Positions 1 to 11,517 of a stretch of 64,000 nt of DNA are shown piece by piece; the first letter of the stretch is position 1, and every line of letters begins with the position of its first letter. The notes beneath the pieces were generated by a model. It was given only the letters and a program-made list of their open reading frames with translations, had not been told where the DNA came from and did no database searches. The stretch comes from Hypholoma sublateritium FD-334 SS-4. Lineage: Eukaryota > Basidiomycota > Agaricomycetes > Agaricales > Strophariaceae. A program made the translations under genes and the position numbers. The stretch covers positions 1 to 64,000 of the forward strand of contig KN817528.1 of NCBI GenBank assembly GCA_000827495.1, given 5' to 3'.

Positions 1-33
1 CAGAAAGTTTGGGATTTCGGAATTCCGGCGACA

Positions 34-54
34 TTCCGGCGATCGTTTACGGCG
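34..54 (+). repeat. Left terminal inverted repeat, 21 bp
   Basis: This 21-bp sequence matches the reverse complement of 1169-1189 exactly. It is GC-rich within a moderate-GC region and is preceded by another attccggcga motif at 21-30. Confidence 0.6.
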
Positions 55-1168
55 GCACATCCCGGCCGCATTGCCGGATGGTACAACAGCGCATAATGTA
101 TACATGACACACTCCGCTTTCGCGTCGAGAGGGCTCTAACATTTTTTAAAAAACTTATAATAATCCCTTATATTTAATTGACCTATGCTAGGTATATATT
201 TACTTCAGTGCTGGTCGTGGTATATAGCCAGATCAAGAGCGGAGGCCGAACAAGTTCCCTACCCTACCCTTACTTTGTCTCCACGAGTAGCATGGCGCGC
301 GACGCTGAAGTAATTTTTGGGTGTCAATCAATTGACAAAGGACATGCGCTCAGTTTCTGCGCACTTCCCAGGACCCAAAAATATAAGTACATACTACAGG
401 GGCAGCTATGAATACTACACGATGGGAAGCAGATCAGAAACACCACCGCCACGCGTTTTCGCAGCATAAACGCATGATGGTTTGTCCAAGTTGGTTATGT
501 GCTCACTGCCGGTTGGGAACTAATTTTTTGATTGAATATAATTTGGNGCTGCGGGAGAGGGCGTCGAAACGGTGCGCTTTGGAAGTGATCATGACATCAT
601 GGTCGCGCCGCGCGCCACGCAGTCTGCTGGATTTGTGGATGCGTACCACAATTTCCTGCTATAATACAGGNGTCGATGGGTGTCANCATGGGTGCTGAAC
701 ATGACACGAGATGGCTGACAACCTCATGCAAATGTATTACTACAAGCGTGCTGCCACGGTGAGTGCGCGCGCGCAGTGAGTAATATTAGGTAAAATATCA
801 TATTTTGCAACAGTTTTGACTTGGTATCGTGTGTATAGTAGAAAAAGCCTTTAAGCTCGGATGTAGATGGGTAGTATGACAGGAACAACTAACAGAAGGG
901 AGGAGGGGAAAAAATCACAAGCAATTGACAAGGTATACCGTGAATATATAGAGTACATTTTCTAAATCATGCTTACAAAGTCAATTATTCTGTGATATGT
1001 AAATGTGGTTNCGCTGCTCCAAAATTTCGCAGGCCATCACCAAATCTCGGTGAAAACCCCTTAGGGAATTCGCTTGGGGTCTCCTCCTTNGCCCTTGTAG
1101 AATATATATATTGCNGTTGAAGAGTCAATGGAATCATGTGACGTCACGGAATATCCCGCCGTAATGAT

Positions 1169-1189
1169 CGCCGTAAACGATCGCCGGAA
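1169..1189 (-). repeat. Right terminal inverted repeat, 21 bp
   Basis: Exact inverted partner of 34-54. The bases just outside (gaattcgga on the minus strand) are also partly shared with the left flank. Confidence 0.6.
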
Positions 1190-2081
1190 ATCCGAATTCA
1201 CGAACGCCCTCGGCAACTGTTATGGCCAAACCAAATAAGCCGGTGATCCCCGTGAATGCCGGTCTACAAACAAAACACCGTGAAAGCTAGGTATCAATTG
1301 ATGGATTGCCCAGAAACTCAAACGAAACACTGTTGACCAAATATTGACGGCCTCCGATAGGTCAAAGAACTGATTAAAGAGATAGGCGAGGCTGAAGATA
1401 GGCTAATTCAAAGATACGTCTAATATTCAAGGAAAAGTTCCTTTAATATTAGGGCCTGTTAAGCCCCCCTCAAAAAGCGGATGCCCGACACGAATATTTG
1501 CAGGTGCACGAAGGCGGCTGATTTGGGGGACTACTGCAGTGTGGTCACCGTCTCTTCTAGTGATTTTTTGAATAATGAACACAGTAAGATCTAGTAAGAT
1601 TGAGACATGTGGCCAACAAGAAAACTCTAAAAAACTGAGTGACCGGGGCTGGACCGGGGCATCAACAAAATGCCAGGTCGGGTTACTAAGTAACGCTGCC
1701 TGCGATGTCAAAACCTTCAACTCGGACCCATGAGTACTTATCTATGTACAATAAGTAGTATTGTCGTGTTCCGGACTATTCCGACGTAGACACGACGTCT
1801 TAAAGTATCTGTGAACTGTCACAAATCTCATTTGTCTGAAATCTATTGCCATTAGGTAACCTTACCCTATAACAAAGCCTTGATACTTATGATTTTGCTA
1901 CTAAGCACCGGGTACATTTCATCTCAGAGAGGTTTGATTTTGGTCTTGATTTGGGCTAAGCCTACTGATGTGCATGACTCGAGTCGTCCATCGGAATATT
2001 TATTCTGACAAAGTATTTCTTATTTATGAACAAATTGAGGAGAATAGATGATCGTGAATATACTTGTGTAAGTCGCTCCGG
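1190..2081. other. Intergenic, downstream of the tripeptidyl peptidase
   Basis: I see no gene. The open frames are short, begin without context and match no family I know. The right end is the 3' flank of the minus-strand peptidase. Confidence 0.6.
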
Positions 2082-4877
2082 TCAAGGAAGTGATTTGAAA
2101 AGGTCAAGCAGACGGGGGAAATTGGGTGTACCCACACCTGTGACTGGATCCCAGCCAGGAGTTCTAGAAAATACATTGTGTCAACGTAAATAAAGGAGAA
2201 AGGTAATGGATGTACGCACGCATTAAATCCAGGAGTACCTAGGTCAGTGGCTATTTGGTATCTTCGAGTTGGGCTTGATGAAGTATAAACACATACCGCA
2301 TCCTTGGTTACCTCCTGTGACAATGTCGTTGAACGCAGGAGCAAATATAGGTGAGTAAAGCTGCAGAAAAGGACAGTCCATCGTTAATCCGAAAATGATT
2401 TCGAGCAGAGAAAAACAGCGTACAACTGGGTTGATAAACCCAACAGGACCCTTTCCAATTGCGATGCGAGCATCGTTAATCAACGTTATCACGGATGCAA
2501 CGACAGGTGCAGAGGCCGATGTGCCAAAGACCAGGCTAAGTGTTCCGTCGACTCCTGTTTCTTGATTAGTTTCTGCATCACATTCGAAAGGAGAGGCCAG
2601 ATACTCGCCGATGACGTAGTTTGCTCTAAAAGACAGTTAGACAGTCAAACAATTGTGTTATATTGAAATATATAACTTGCCCATTTGCCGCAATATCAGG
2701 GAAAGCACGCGACTATAGTTACCAAATAATCACCTGAGATGCGGCATAACCAATTTTTTATTTAGAAAATCACTCACGCCGCTAGTGTTGTAGGTGCCGA
2801 CTGGATATGGCGATGGGGTGAGGTGCGCATTCACATAGTCATTGACAGCGAGTGCCTGATAGGATGGCATGCTGAGGTTTATTTAGGTTGACAGCAGTAA
2901 TTTGTTTGCCACAGTGAGACTAACGCGAAGATGTTGGAGAACCCTCCCCCAGAGAAGATAACTTGTTCGCAGGCTCCTTCAGGATCATCGACGGTGCTTC
3001 CTGGATTGACCTGAGTTGCACCGACGGCCGTGAGGAACGGACAGGCAGCCTGGATTTGATAGTAAATCTTCATTATCATGGATCAAGTGTGAATCTCTTA
3101 CCGGAAAGCGAGGATTGAATGTCGTGCCATTAGTCGGATCCTCGTTATCTGTGGTGCCATTCAACTCTATACCATGATATTATGCGAGAGAATTAAGACG
3201 CCTACCATGTACGTCCAGACACACATTGTTGCGCCCTCCAACACCATTATCGCCAGAGCTGTAGATGACGGTGGTGCCCAGCATCCCGAGCTATGTATTG
3301 TACGCCTGAGCCATGTTGCAATGTGTTATAACAAATGCATTTACCTTGGCATATTCAGTACATTGCCTGACAGCATAGGCTAAAGTTGCAGTGGCCTCGT
3401 CCTGAGAATATGATGTCGAAATGACATTGGGAGGTTTGATGATTCCGCAGGATTGTGGGGCTAATCATGATTCAGGTTGTTGATGCGGCTACGTCTAAGC
3501 TATATAGCGCTTACATCCAATCGAATCGGGATAGATGCCATCCTGTATAGATATGTTCAATGATATGTTTAAAGAAATACAAAGAATATTAGCCCACCTC
3601 GCCAGGGACATCTCCTCCTTCGAAGGTGCAGAAAGAACCATCGACAGCATCAAGCCAGTTATCAAATCGGCCGCCTACGCTTTGTGTGAATATGCAAGTA
3701 GAATGGTATAAATTCTACTGACCTTCAACCAGATCACCGGTCTGAAGAAGAATGATGGGTTGCGGTGCAGTCAAACCCATCCCGTATTCCAAATCAAGTG
3801 AACTTTCACCGTTGGAGTTGAAGCTTTGCGATGTATTTTGAACTACGGCTCCATCAATGAGAACAGGAGTAGGCCTGACTCCAATTAGACTAGGAACAAA
3901 ATTTCTGTAGTTCAAACGATAAGATTATTGCGACGAGTAGACGATACTTCAAGCTTACTTGAAGAACAAGTCAAGATCCCCAGGTAGGAAGGCTTGAGGT
4001 GTTAATTCAACTATGCAAGCCTCCATGATCAGACTCGGAGTTAAAGCGTCATGTGAAGATCGTACCAATCCCGAAAGTGTTCACATGAGTTGAAACCGGC
4101 GTGTAGTCAATTTTATATAGTGCTCGCAGACAAGCGAGTGTTATTTGCTTGTCGCAGTTCACCAAATTCGCAGGTATCGACGCGTCAGAAGCATCTCCCG
4201 CAACAATGGGCCCACTGACGATGTCAGTCAGTGGCTCCGTATCAAGCTTTCTACGCGCGAAATCGTCTCCAGCTTGGTGATTGAAGTGAACTGTAGGCTT
4301 GATGAGATCGACATGTCTCTGTACATGGGCAGGCACAGAGTAATTATGGCAACCTTTATAAGAACATCAACGTCATTTAGATGCAAACGGAAGATAACAA
4401 AAGATAATCACCGATCTGCTTTGCACCGGAGGGGTGCATGTATACATGGTACTCAGTTTTGAGGAGATCCTCTGCTTCTGCTGTGCTGGCATTGACATGG
4501 ATCCACCCCTTGTTGAGTGATAGTTGCAGCCGGTCGCGCGAGATGCCTGCGTTCACGAGCCAGTTGGTCACAGCTTGGACTGTCTCTTCACTAGGCTTGA
4601 AGGTATCGACGATCTCTGCGGCAGAGTAATGCTGACCGTATTTGGGCGACTCCGGGTGCGATACAGCAGTGAGCATCTCTTCGACCAGGTGCAGATTCTG
4701 CTGCGCCAGTCCGATGCGCATTGGGAGGATGCTATCAGCCTCCAGGCGACTGATCTTCGCCCACTCTACTGGCTCCATGGCCCGTCTTTCATGGAGGACA
4801 TGGGTCGACCTAGGCGATGGCACCGCAGAGGTAAAGCTCGCAAATGCGACAAGCAGGAAAGGGGTAATGCGATGCAT
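2082..4877 (-). CDS. Secreted tripeptidyl peptidase, S53 sedolisin family
   Basis: Serine-carboxyl peptidase that would remove tripeptides from N-termini outside the cell at acidic pH. The start at 4877 gives a signal peptide (MHRITPFLLVAFASFTSA). A pro-kumamolisin prodomain follows and ends near CHNYSVPAHVQRHVDLIKPT. Catalytic landmarks are in order: Glu and Asp in GESSLDLEYG, the oxyanion Asp in SSGDNGVGG, and the nucleophile Ser in GTSASAP. The calcium-site region GWDPVTGVGTPNF closes the protein, which ends FKSLP. About a dozen short introns break it; exon 1 is 4877-4412 and exon 2 begins at 4353. The last junctions restore GCGTPGFNATPGWDP. All catalytic motifs are intact. An in-frame ATG at 4952 would add 25 residues before the signal peptide and is less likely. 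Confidence 0.9.
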
Positions 4878-6758
4878 GACCGGCCAGGTTCGCGCGATGA
4901 ATTCTGCGCTCAGAAACGCTCTGGCGGTATATCCTTCTATTAAATAGCTCAACCAAGGACAAGTCGCCCCGGCGGGCCTGAGCGGCTAGATGATATCGGA
5001 GACTCATGCGGTGTTCATACCAGGTAAGCACGCGTGTAGAAAGAGGTTCCGAGAGCCAGCTCAGCGCCTCTGAGACTTACGGCGCCATGCGCATGGCCTT
5101 CTAATGACGCTGGTGAGATACATGAAAATCGAAATCTAAAAATATGCATCTCACCAAATTAACTATGAATCTTGTAACTTCCGGTAATGCATCGAGTGAA
5201 GTGAGGACTCTGACTTGAGAAAAACCTTGAATTACAACCACCTCCATCTCCAGCATAGTACAACTTGGATGCGGCCAGCCTCTAGCACGAGCCTGAGGAC
5301 TATTACGATCCGTTTCTATATTTGTCGCTTTTGGTGTGAACAAGACTTCGGAAAGCGTACGACGGGAAGAACGAGCATATGCTATGATATGTTATCAATA
5401 TTTCGGGAATAGGATATCGATATTTACAGCGACAGGCAAGGCCAGTAGGGTGAGAGGGTTTAAAATATATTGCTTCTCGGCAGCTCCAACATGAGAGAAA
5501 ATATCTTTTTACGATGGATAAGCAGTTTGAAATATTAGAAGACGATGGCGAATACTGACGAACAAATGCGCTTCTGCGTTGCAGTTTTCACGTCCAGTTG
5601 CTGCTGATGAACGATTACTTGGCCACTGGGACCACGGAGATCGACGACTTCGTGCCGTGTACCTACGCTGTTTGAATGAGTGGCGATTATGTTCGAACCA
5701 AGACTTGATTGGGGATATAACTTCAGCCTATAGGCCGTCAGCTTTTTCAACAGATAACACTGGTGCACGTACGCGTTGCGCCAGAGGCCTACATTATCAA
5801 CCGACACGCGGTGAGAGGCTTCCTTTACGAAGTCCATTCCGACCACAGGGGCGTTATCTCGATTTTTCCACATAACCCGTAGCCCTCAACAAGCTAGACC
5901 GATAGATGCCAGCATAGGGCGGAATGTAGTTACACGGCACAAGACTATCGACGCTACGGATCGATTGAACGGCCTTTTGGCTGTGGATGTTGGACTCCTC
6001 GAATGAGTTCATATGGCTGTATCCTACTGCAGCCATCCCGCAGTTCGACCGTCAACCTGTTTAGAGGACGTCGGCAAGCGGAGCTGTTCACAATTTGGAC
6101 GTGTCAGATGTCTTGTGCGTCAAAGATGGAACATGACCATACATGTTACTCACTCGTCCAAGGAGCAGATTTCTGTCGCTAACAACTTGCGGTTGACATG
6201 TCGCGGCCCCTGGTGCCTCCTGCCGTTTGGAGAGGGAACGCAGCACAACAGTATATTCTGAATGTAACAGCTGCGTAACAGTACGCTATTTCAAAAATTT
6301 CAAGGCCAGCTGCGTGACGGGTAGTGGCGTAAAAGGGTCCTGTAGAGCCTACATACTGGGCCGCCACCTACTGCAGGAGTGAAGTTGTTTGTGCGTAGGA
6401 ACGACAATGTACTACGCGTTGGTAAGCGTCTGTCGTCCGGTTATTATATGCGCATGGGGTGTCGGGTGGCAGGTGCTGCATGGATAGGAAAGTAACAGGA
6501 GAAGCGTGGAGTATAACACCGTCGGTATAAGTGAGCTCGGATATGCAATTAATCCAGATTCCACTGGTCGCACGAGCGTTTATCGAGAACGGGAGGCATT
6601 GCGTGCAGTCTCCCATCGTTTAGCCAGCGGAGTCTATCGTATTTTGCAGTCTGTTCTTGGGTCCTCGGAGGCCGTAAGTGGCTCAGTCAAAAGAAAGAGT
6701 GCTAAGAGTAAAAGTAGAAAAGGTTGAGAAAACATTCGATCCCGTGATACTGGCATTT
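4878..6758. other. Long stretch without a recognisable gene
   Basis: The largest uninterrupted frame is 112 codons on the minus strand (5873-5535), preceded by a 60-codon minus frame at 6036-5854. I recognise no domain in either, and no splice arrangement makes them a known family. They could be remnants of a lost gene. Nothing else stands out. Confidence 0.5.
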
Positions 6759-7223
6759 TGCTTGCCCTAAAGTTGGGGAGCCAGTATATAAAGGCGTAGA
6801 CTCCTCCAAGATCACTTTGGAGTCCTTACTATGCTGCAACAGCGTGGAGGATTCCCCTGCTGTTGCCCGGATGCATGTGGCGCTTTTGCGCTTGTCATGC
6901 ATGTCATGGGCGACAGCAGCGTGCACTAGAGGTTACTCTAGCGCACCATGAGCGCCGCAGGGGAGACCCCGTGGCAGTTGCCACTTGCCACATGTCGTGA
7001 GGTTGTTGGGGCACGTACTGACTGGTTCGCCTTTTCCACTACTTGAAGATGCCAACTTCCTAATTTCATCTTTGCCCTACAGGATAATGCAACACCTAAC
7101 ACAAATCAAATAACCCAGGTCATCATGATCACCTTGTTGCGTTCATTGATATCATGCATCTATCATATACGCACTTTGTTGGAGCTGTAATTGGTCTTAG
7201 CAAGGAATGCCATTCTGTTTCTT
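6759..7223 (+). repeat. Diverged direct repeat, copy A
   Basis: This copy begins tgcttgccctaaagtt (6759-6774), has a middle anchor near 7103 (aaatcaaataa, then catgatca) and ends at aatgccattctgttt (7206-7220). The same anchors occur in the same order at 7572, 7879 and 7985. The offset is 813 bp at the first anchor and about 777 bp at the last two, so the copies differ by indels. Copy A contains a TATATAAAG motif at 6784-6792. No coding capacity is evident. It could be a tandem duplication or a very old pair of long terminal repeats with a short interior. Confidence 0.6.
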
Positions 7224-7571
7224 ACACATCCTTGGCCTGCTTCAGTTGCTTTTGTGCATTTGGTAACTGCAAGCATTGGGTGAGAATTTTGAGTTTATGG
7301 GCTAGGGCAGTACAACTTATAATTTTTAGAGCACAAACTAGGTGCTCAATTGCGAGTAATGCACTCAAGCTCAAGCCTAAGCCTTATTACTTTTATTTTC
7401 CGGGGCCCATCTGTCGCTATTATGTTAACTTGGCGCGTTCTTTGCACCTTCTCACTAACGTTTCTGGAATCTGCAGCTCGGGACTCGGAATGGTCTGCGC
7501 TAATACTTACTAAATATTAGGTCACTGGGCGAACCCACGTCCAACCCATCTCTTACACGTAAATGCAAATC

Positions 7572-8004
7572 TGCTTGCCCTAAAGTTAAGGATACATACA
7601 TAAGGATGTGTTGCTTGGACGGAGCACTCTGGAGAATCGAGATGTTCTCCCCGCTGGCGTCTTGGAGTAGGCGTGTTGCGTTGTGGTGAACGGCTACGTT
7701 TACTACTTTGCCGCCACTCGCGCGTCTAGTGCATCGATTGCCGAGCCTGGTTGACGCCAGTTTCACTGTGTTAAAACCTAATGCAGGCGCTTTTGTCCCA
7801 GTATGTGAAGGTCTCATTTCCATTTGTAATCCCATTTAACGCTGCTATGAATCTCAAAGTACTTGGCAATAGTTTCTCCAAATCAAATAAACCAGGACAC
7901 CATGATCATCACACTGCATATACCAATATTGTGCACCTATCACATATACGCACCTTTGCTGGAGGTAGAATTGAGCTTGCCAAGAATGCCATTCTGTTTC
8001 CCGT
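7572..8004 (+). repeat. Diverged direct repeat, copy B
   Basis: Second copy of the unit at 6759-7223, with the same 16-bp start and the same 15-bp end anchor. It is shorter and lacks the intact TATA motif of copy A (acatacataagg instead). The roughly 350 bp between the copies (7224-7571) hold no recognisable gene. Confidence 0.6.
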
Positions 8005-8298
8005 GTACAGTGGAATTGTTGAGCCTTCAAAATTCATGCCTTGCATCTGCCTTTTGACCTACAAAAAAATAGAGTAACCATGTATCAAAAGGCCTCTGGC
8101 AGGCATTAGTTGCTATCGGGTGCATCGAGAGCATATCAGTTTCAAATCAGTATCAGTGTGATGATTCAATATACCATAGGTATGTAAGTAACTATGTCGT
8201 AGAGGGCACAACAGAACAGAATTAAATTATTACGAGTCCAAGAGCAGCCTAGAGGTGGCCGCCATTCACCCATCCACAACGTACACATCGTCCATTCA

Positions 8299-9917
8299 TC
8301 ATCGGTATCCTGCGTAATTTTCATAACTCGGCGGTTGCGCCGGTGGAGACGCGGGCCCGCCCGTAATTGATGCCCGCACCGCGGCGTACGGGTCCGCATA
8401 CTGCATCGTACGGCTAACCATCGGACCCCCCATATCTGACTCGGGCAGCATCGGCGGGGCCGTCGGTGCGCGGGCGGGCGGCGTGCTATAACCTCCCGTG
8501 TACCCCGTCGACGCCGGCGAGTAGCCACCACTTTGCGCAGCGCCGAAGCCCGTGGGCGCTGGGTCGGAAAACGCGCCGTACGCGTCCATACTTGGGCGGC
8601 CCGCCATCGGCTGCTGCAGGCCAGGGGTGTATGCGCTCGCGGTCGCAGGCGGGCCGGCATAACGTTGCGGCTGAGGGTCGGCGAAGGGTGACTGTGCAGC
8701 ATCGCTGTTGTATGAGTTGCTGTTGGTGGATGGCTCCCGGCGCATGGGTGGGATGTGAGTGTATGACGCGTCTTCGTCCTCTTCGGCCTCTTCTTCATCG
8801 TTGGTCGTCATCTGGGGGCGTTGGAAAGGCGGGTCTCTATGGGCGTGGAGCTTTCCTGAGCGCCAGTCGAGGACCAGCATAACCAATGAAGCAGCCCAGA
8901 AGCCTGATCAAAGGGAAATCAGCAAGCGCATACGCGACTGGTCGGAGCAGATGTACCAAAGGCGAACCAGAAGAAGATTGCGGCGGCTTTCTTCGTGCTG
9001 CACCAACCCGGCAATCCAGCCTGAAAGTCTTTGCCTTTAGACTCCGCATTGGGATCATTGGCGGCATTCTTGCAGCCTGGTTCTGTCCACGCAGAAATAG
9101 TTACAATGAAGCTGACGTATAACGTGAGCACGGCTAATCAAAGAGGCGAAAGCACAATAACGCGTACGCGATCAACAAGCTGAGAGTCACGCCCGTGCCC
9201 GTGAGGATGAACCCGACGCGAACTTCCTTGAGAGCCCGCGCGAGACGGATGAATTTGTCGTATTTCTCATACGCGACGGGGACGAGCAGCATAAATGCCG
9301 AGAGGAACATCCCTGAAACCGCTACGAATATGGCAAAGCCTGACAGGCCAGCTTCAAAGGGGGGGGACAAGGGCTTCAGGACGCGTAAAACTAGCCGATA
9401 AACAGAAGTACGCACAAGGACCGACACCCCATTTAGCCTGAAAGCTGGCGACACTCGCAAAGCAGGCCATAGCGAGGAAGTTGAAGAATATCTGGGACGT
9501 GTGGAAGACGATGGTTGGTTTGGACACAATCATCTGTGAAACAGGTGGTCAGTGGCGGAGAACGTTGGAAAAAGGCAGGCGGAAAGAGACCCAGAGCCAT
9601 GGCACCCAGGCGGCGGGAACGAGGAGCAAGAAGGCGAGTTGAGCTTGGCTGCCCATGCAGAACGAAGCAAGAACACCATAGTTCAATTACGTAATTGAAG
9701 AAGGGGAAGAAGACGCTGCCCGCTCCTCGAATCGCTGGGTGCGCGTAGACCTGGGGATACATTTCGATACGGGATGCACTTCGATACTCACATCGTCTTC
9801 CGACCCAACCATTCCATGTCCGTTGCCTATGCCACCCGATAAGCCGCTTGGTGCCTTGGCAGACTTCGAGGGCGTGAATTTGTGAGCGAGGTCCGATATT
9901 CGGTCGAGTAGAGACAT
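8299..9917 (-). CDS. MARVEL-like four-TM membrane protein with disordered tail
   Basis: Start ATG at 9915-9917 (MSLLDRISDLAHKFTPSKSA). Hydrophobic segments follow in order: FHTSQIFFNFLAMACF, GFAIFVAVSGMFLSAFMLLV, VGFILTGTGVTLSLLIA and AIFFWFAFGFWAASLVML. A Cys-containing loop (EPGCKNAAND to LPGWCSTKK) lies between the last two. The C-terminal 190 or so residues are rich in Pro, Ser, Gly and Tyr and end PSYENYAGYR. This matches the MARVEL/membrane-associating layout of fungal plasma-membrane proteins; the exact role is unknown. The exon structure after FFPFFNY (about 9500-9690) is uncertain: either one 190-nt intron or two small introns around another hydrophobic stretch. The next gene upstream is also a membrane protein on the same strand. 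Confidence 0.7.
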
Positions 9918-10224
9918 GTTAAGAGGATGTTGGTGCGCTGTTGACGACGAACAGTGATATATGTATGGCGCTCCAGAGCGGAGCAGAAACAGTAAGAGGC
10001 TGTGTCATCAGTGAGTATTGAACCCAGCCACGTGCTGCGGACCTGCGGCTGCGCGTGAGGCTATGGGCGGGCTATGGCTACTCGACGTCGATGCGGAGGG
10101 TAGCGGTTATAAGCATGTCTGGGTTATACTCTACTAATCCGACGACAGAGCATATGTAATTATTAGGGTGGCCGATCAACGACGGAAAATATTATTCAGT
10201 CCAAGCGTTTTCCGAGACCCCCTC

Positions 10225-11517
10225 TCATCGCCTTCCTGCATAAGCATCGTATCCACCGGCGACAGGCGGCTGCGGAGACGAGGCCCCACCATATGCTGAG
10301 TGAGGACCTGGTGACATCCTACCACCAAGGCTCGCCTGCGGACCCGGTGATGTCCTGCCTGCATACGCAGCCTGAGGTCCTGGGCTCTGTCGCCCCATGC
10401 TGTGATCATAGCCAGGTTCGCCGCCGTAAGCCGCATGAGGACCGGGGCTCATACGCCCAGCATTTTGGTCGTAGTGCTGGTCATACGGTGGCTCAGCACC
10501 GTAAGCCGCATGTGGACCAGGACTCATTCGGCCGCCCATTTGGGTCATGGGAATTACTTCGCCAGCCCATTCTTGTCCCGGCGCGTTGTGCTCGATTGTT
10601 CCGGGGATGGGACCATGGTATGGGTCGTAATAGGCACCTGCTGCAGCAGGATCGTCCCTGTACGGCTGGTTCGGATTTAGATGGGGCAGTGGAGGCACCG
10701 CATAAGGATCTGGGCCAAGTTCGGGAGTGGAGTAGTTGGTCGATGGAACGCGTGATAGCTCGCCATCCGAGCCAGTGTCGAACCCTGACCGACCTGTACT
10801 GTTGACAGGCAAAGGGTGAGAGTCGTTTGCTCCGGCGCCATGGGTATTGAGGTCGGGCCATTTGATTGCCTCATCTTATGAACGAAAAACGCATCAGGGC
10901 CGCATAAAGAGGCGAGAGGTGGCAGAATACGCACTATCGTCGAAGTCGGAAAAACGTTTTCTCGTGAACTTCCATACGAAGAACGCAATGATTCCGATGA
11001 CAGCAACACCGCCTGCGACAGCGAGGCCAATGATGGAGCCTGTACCTAAGCCACTAGAACTATCACTATCGTCGTCGCTTGCAGCAGTGGGAGTACCCGA
11101 CGCAGACGATGATGAGGTAGTAGACGATGACGTTTGCATTATCGTAGTGACTACAGTGCCGCCACTCTGCGTTGTAACAACTTGACTGACAGTCGGGGGA
11201 TTGGTGGTAGTGGTAGGAGAGGCATTGGTAAGGGGTGTAGTGGTTGTCTGGGTCGTTGTGGTCGTGGGAGTTGTTGAAGTTGTGGTGGGAGTTGAGGTGG
11301 TAGTGCCCGTAGTTGTGGTGTCCGCTGCCGTGGTTGATGTTGTGCTGGTGGTCGAGGTCGTTGTGTCTGTGGCGGTAGTAGTCGTTGGGACAGCGGGAGT
11401 GGACACGACACTAGTCGTGCCAGTTGACGTTTGGCGAACAACTATGTTTGCATTGGAATTAAAAGCGAAAGAAACGACGAAGATAGTCGACAAAAGGAGG
11501 GATTGAAAGCCCTTCAT
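10225..11517 (-). CDS. Mid2/Wsc-like single-TM cell-surface sensor
   Basis: Start ATG at 11515-11517, giving a signal peptide (MKGFQSLLLSTIFVVSFAFN). A stalk of over 100 residues made almost entirely of Thr, Ser, Val, Ala and Pro follows, as in O-mannosylated wall sensors. One transmembrane helix (SIIGLAVAGGVAVIGIIAFF) comes next, then a basic stop-transfer (KFTRKRFSDFDD). A single phase-1 intron follows FDD and joins to NEAIKWPDLNTHGAG. The cytoplasmic tail is Pro/Gly/Tyr-rich and carries five copies of a GR-x-SPGP motif, ending DAYAGRR. The architecture resembles Mid2/Wsc stress sensors; signalling function is inferred from layout only. Two in-frame ATGs upstream (to 11592) would hide the signal peptide and are disfavoured. 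Confidence 0.75.
10250..10545 (-). repeat. Tandem GR-x-SPGP repeats in the sensor tail
   Basis: The tail contains GRMSPGPHAAYG twice, then GRQSPGPQAAYA, GRTSPGPQASLG and GRMSPGPHSAYG. The spacing is irregular (about 10 to 24 residues). At the DNA level this is a run of imperfect direct repeats, a likely site of copy-number change. Confidence 0.75.

Larger units (their letters stand above)
34..1189. mobile_element. Possible decayed TIR element (non-autonomous)
   Basis: The segment is bounded by perfect 21-bp inverted repeats (34-54 and 1169-1189), each starting ttccggcgatcg when read inward from its own end. Shorter ttccggcg copies lie just outside the left repeat. Between them I see no transposase and no recognisable protein, only frames of under 100 codons. 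Ns occur at 547, 671, 686, 1011, 1090 and 1115. The size and the paired ends suggest a non-autonomous DNA element, but no target-site duplication could be established because the window starts only 33 bases to the left. It could also be an unrelated palindromic repeat. Confidence 0.35.

Noticed and set aside
10293..10805. 170-codon plus-strand frame
   Set aside because: Antisense to the repeat-rich tail of the sensor; composition mirrors the repeats.
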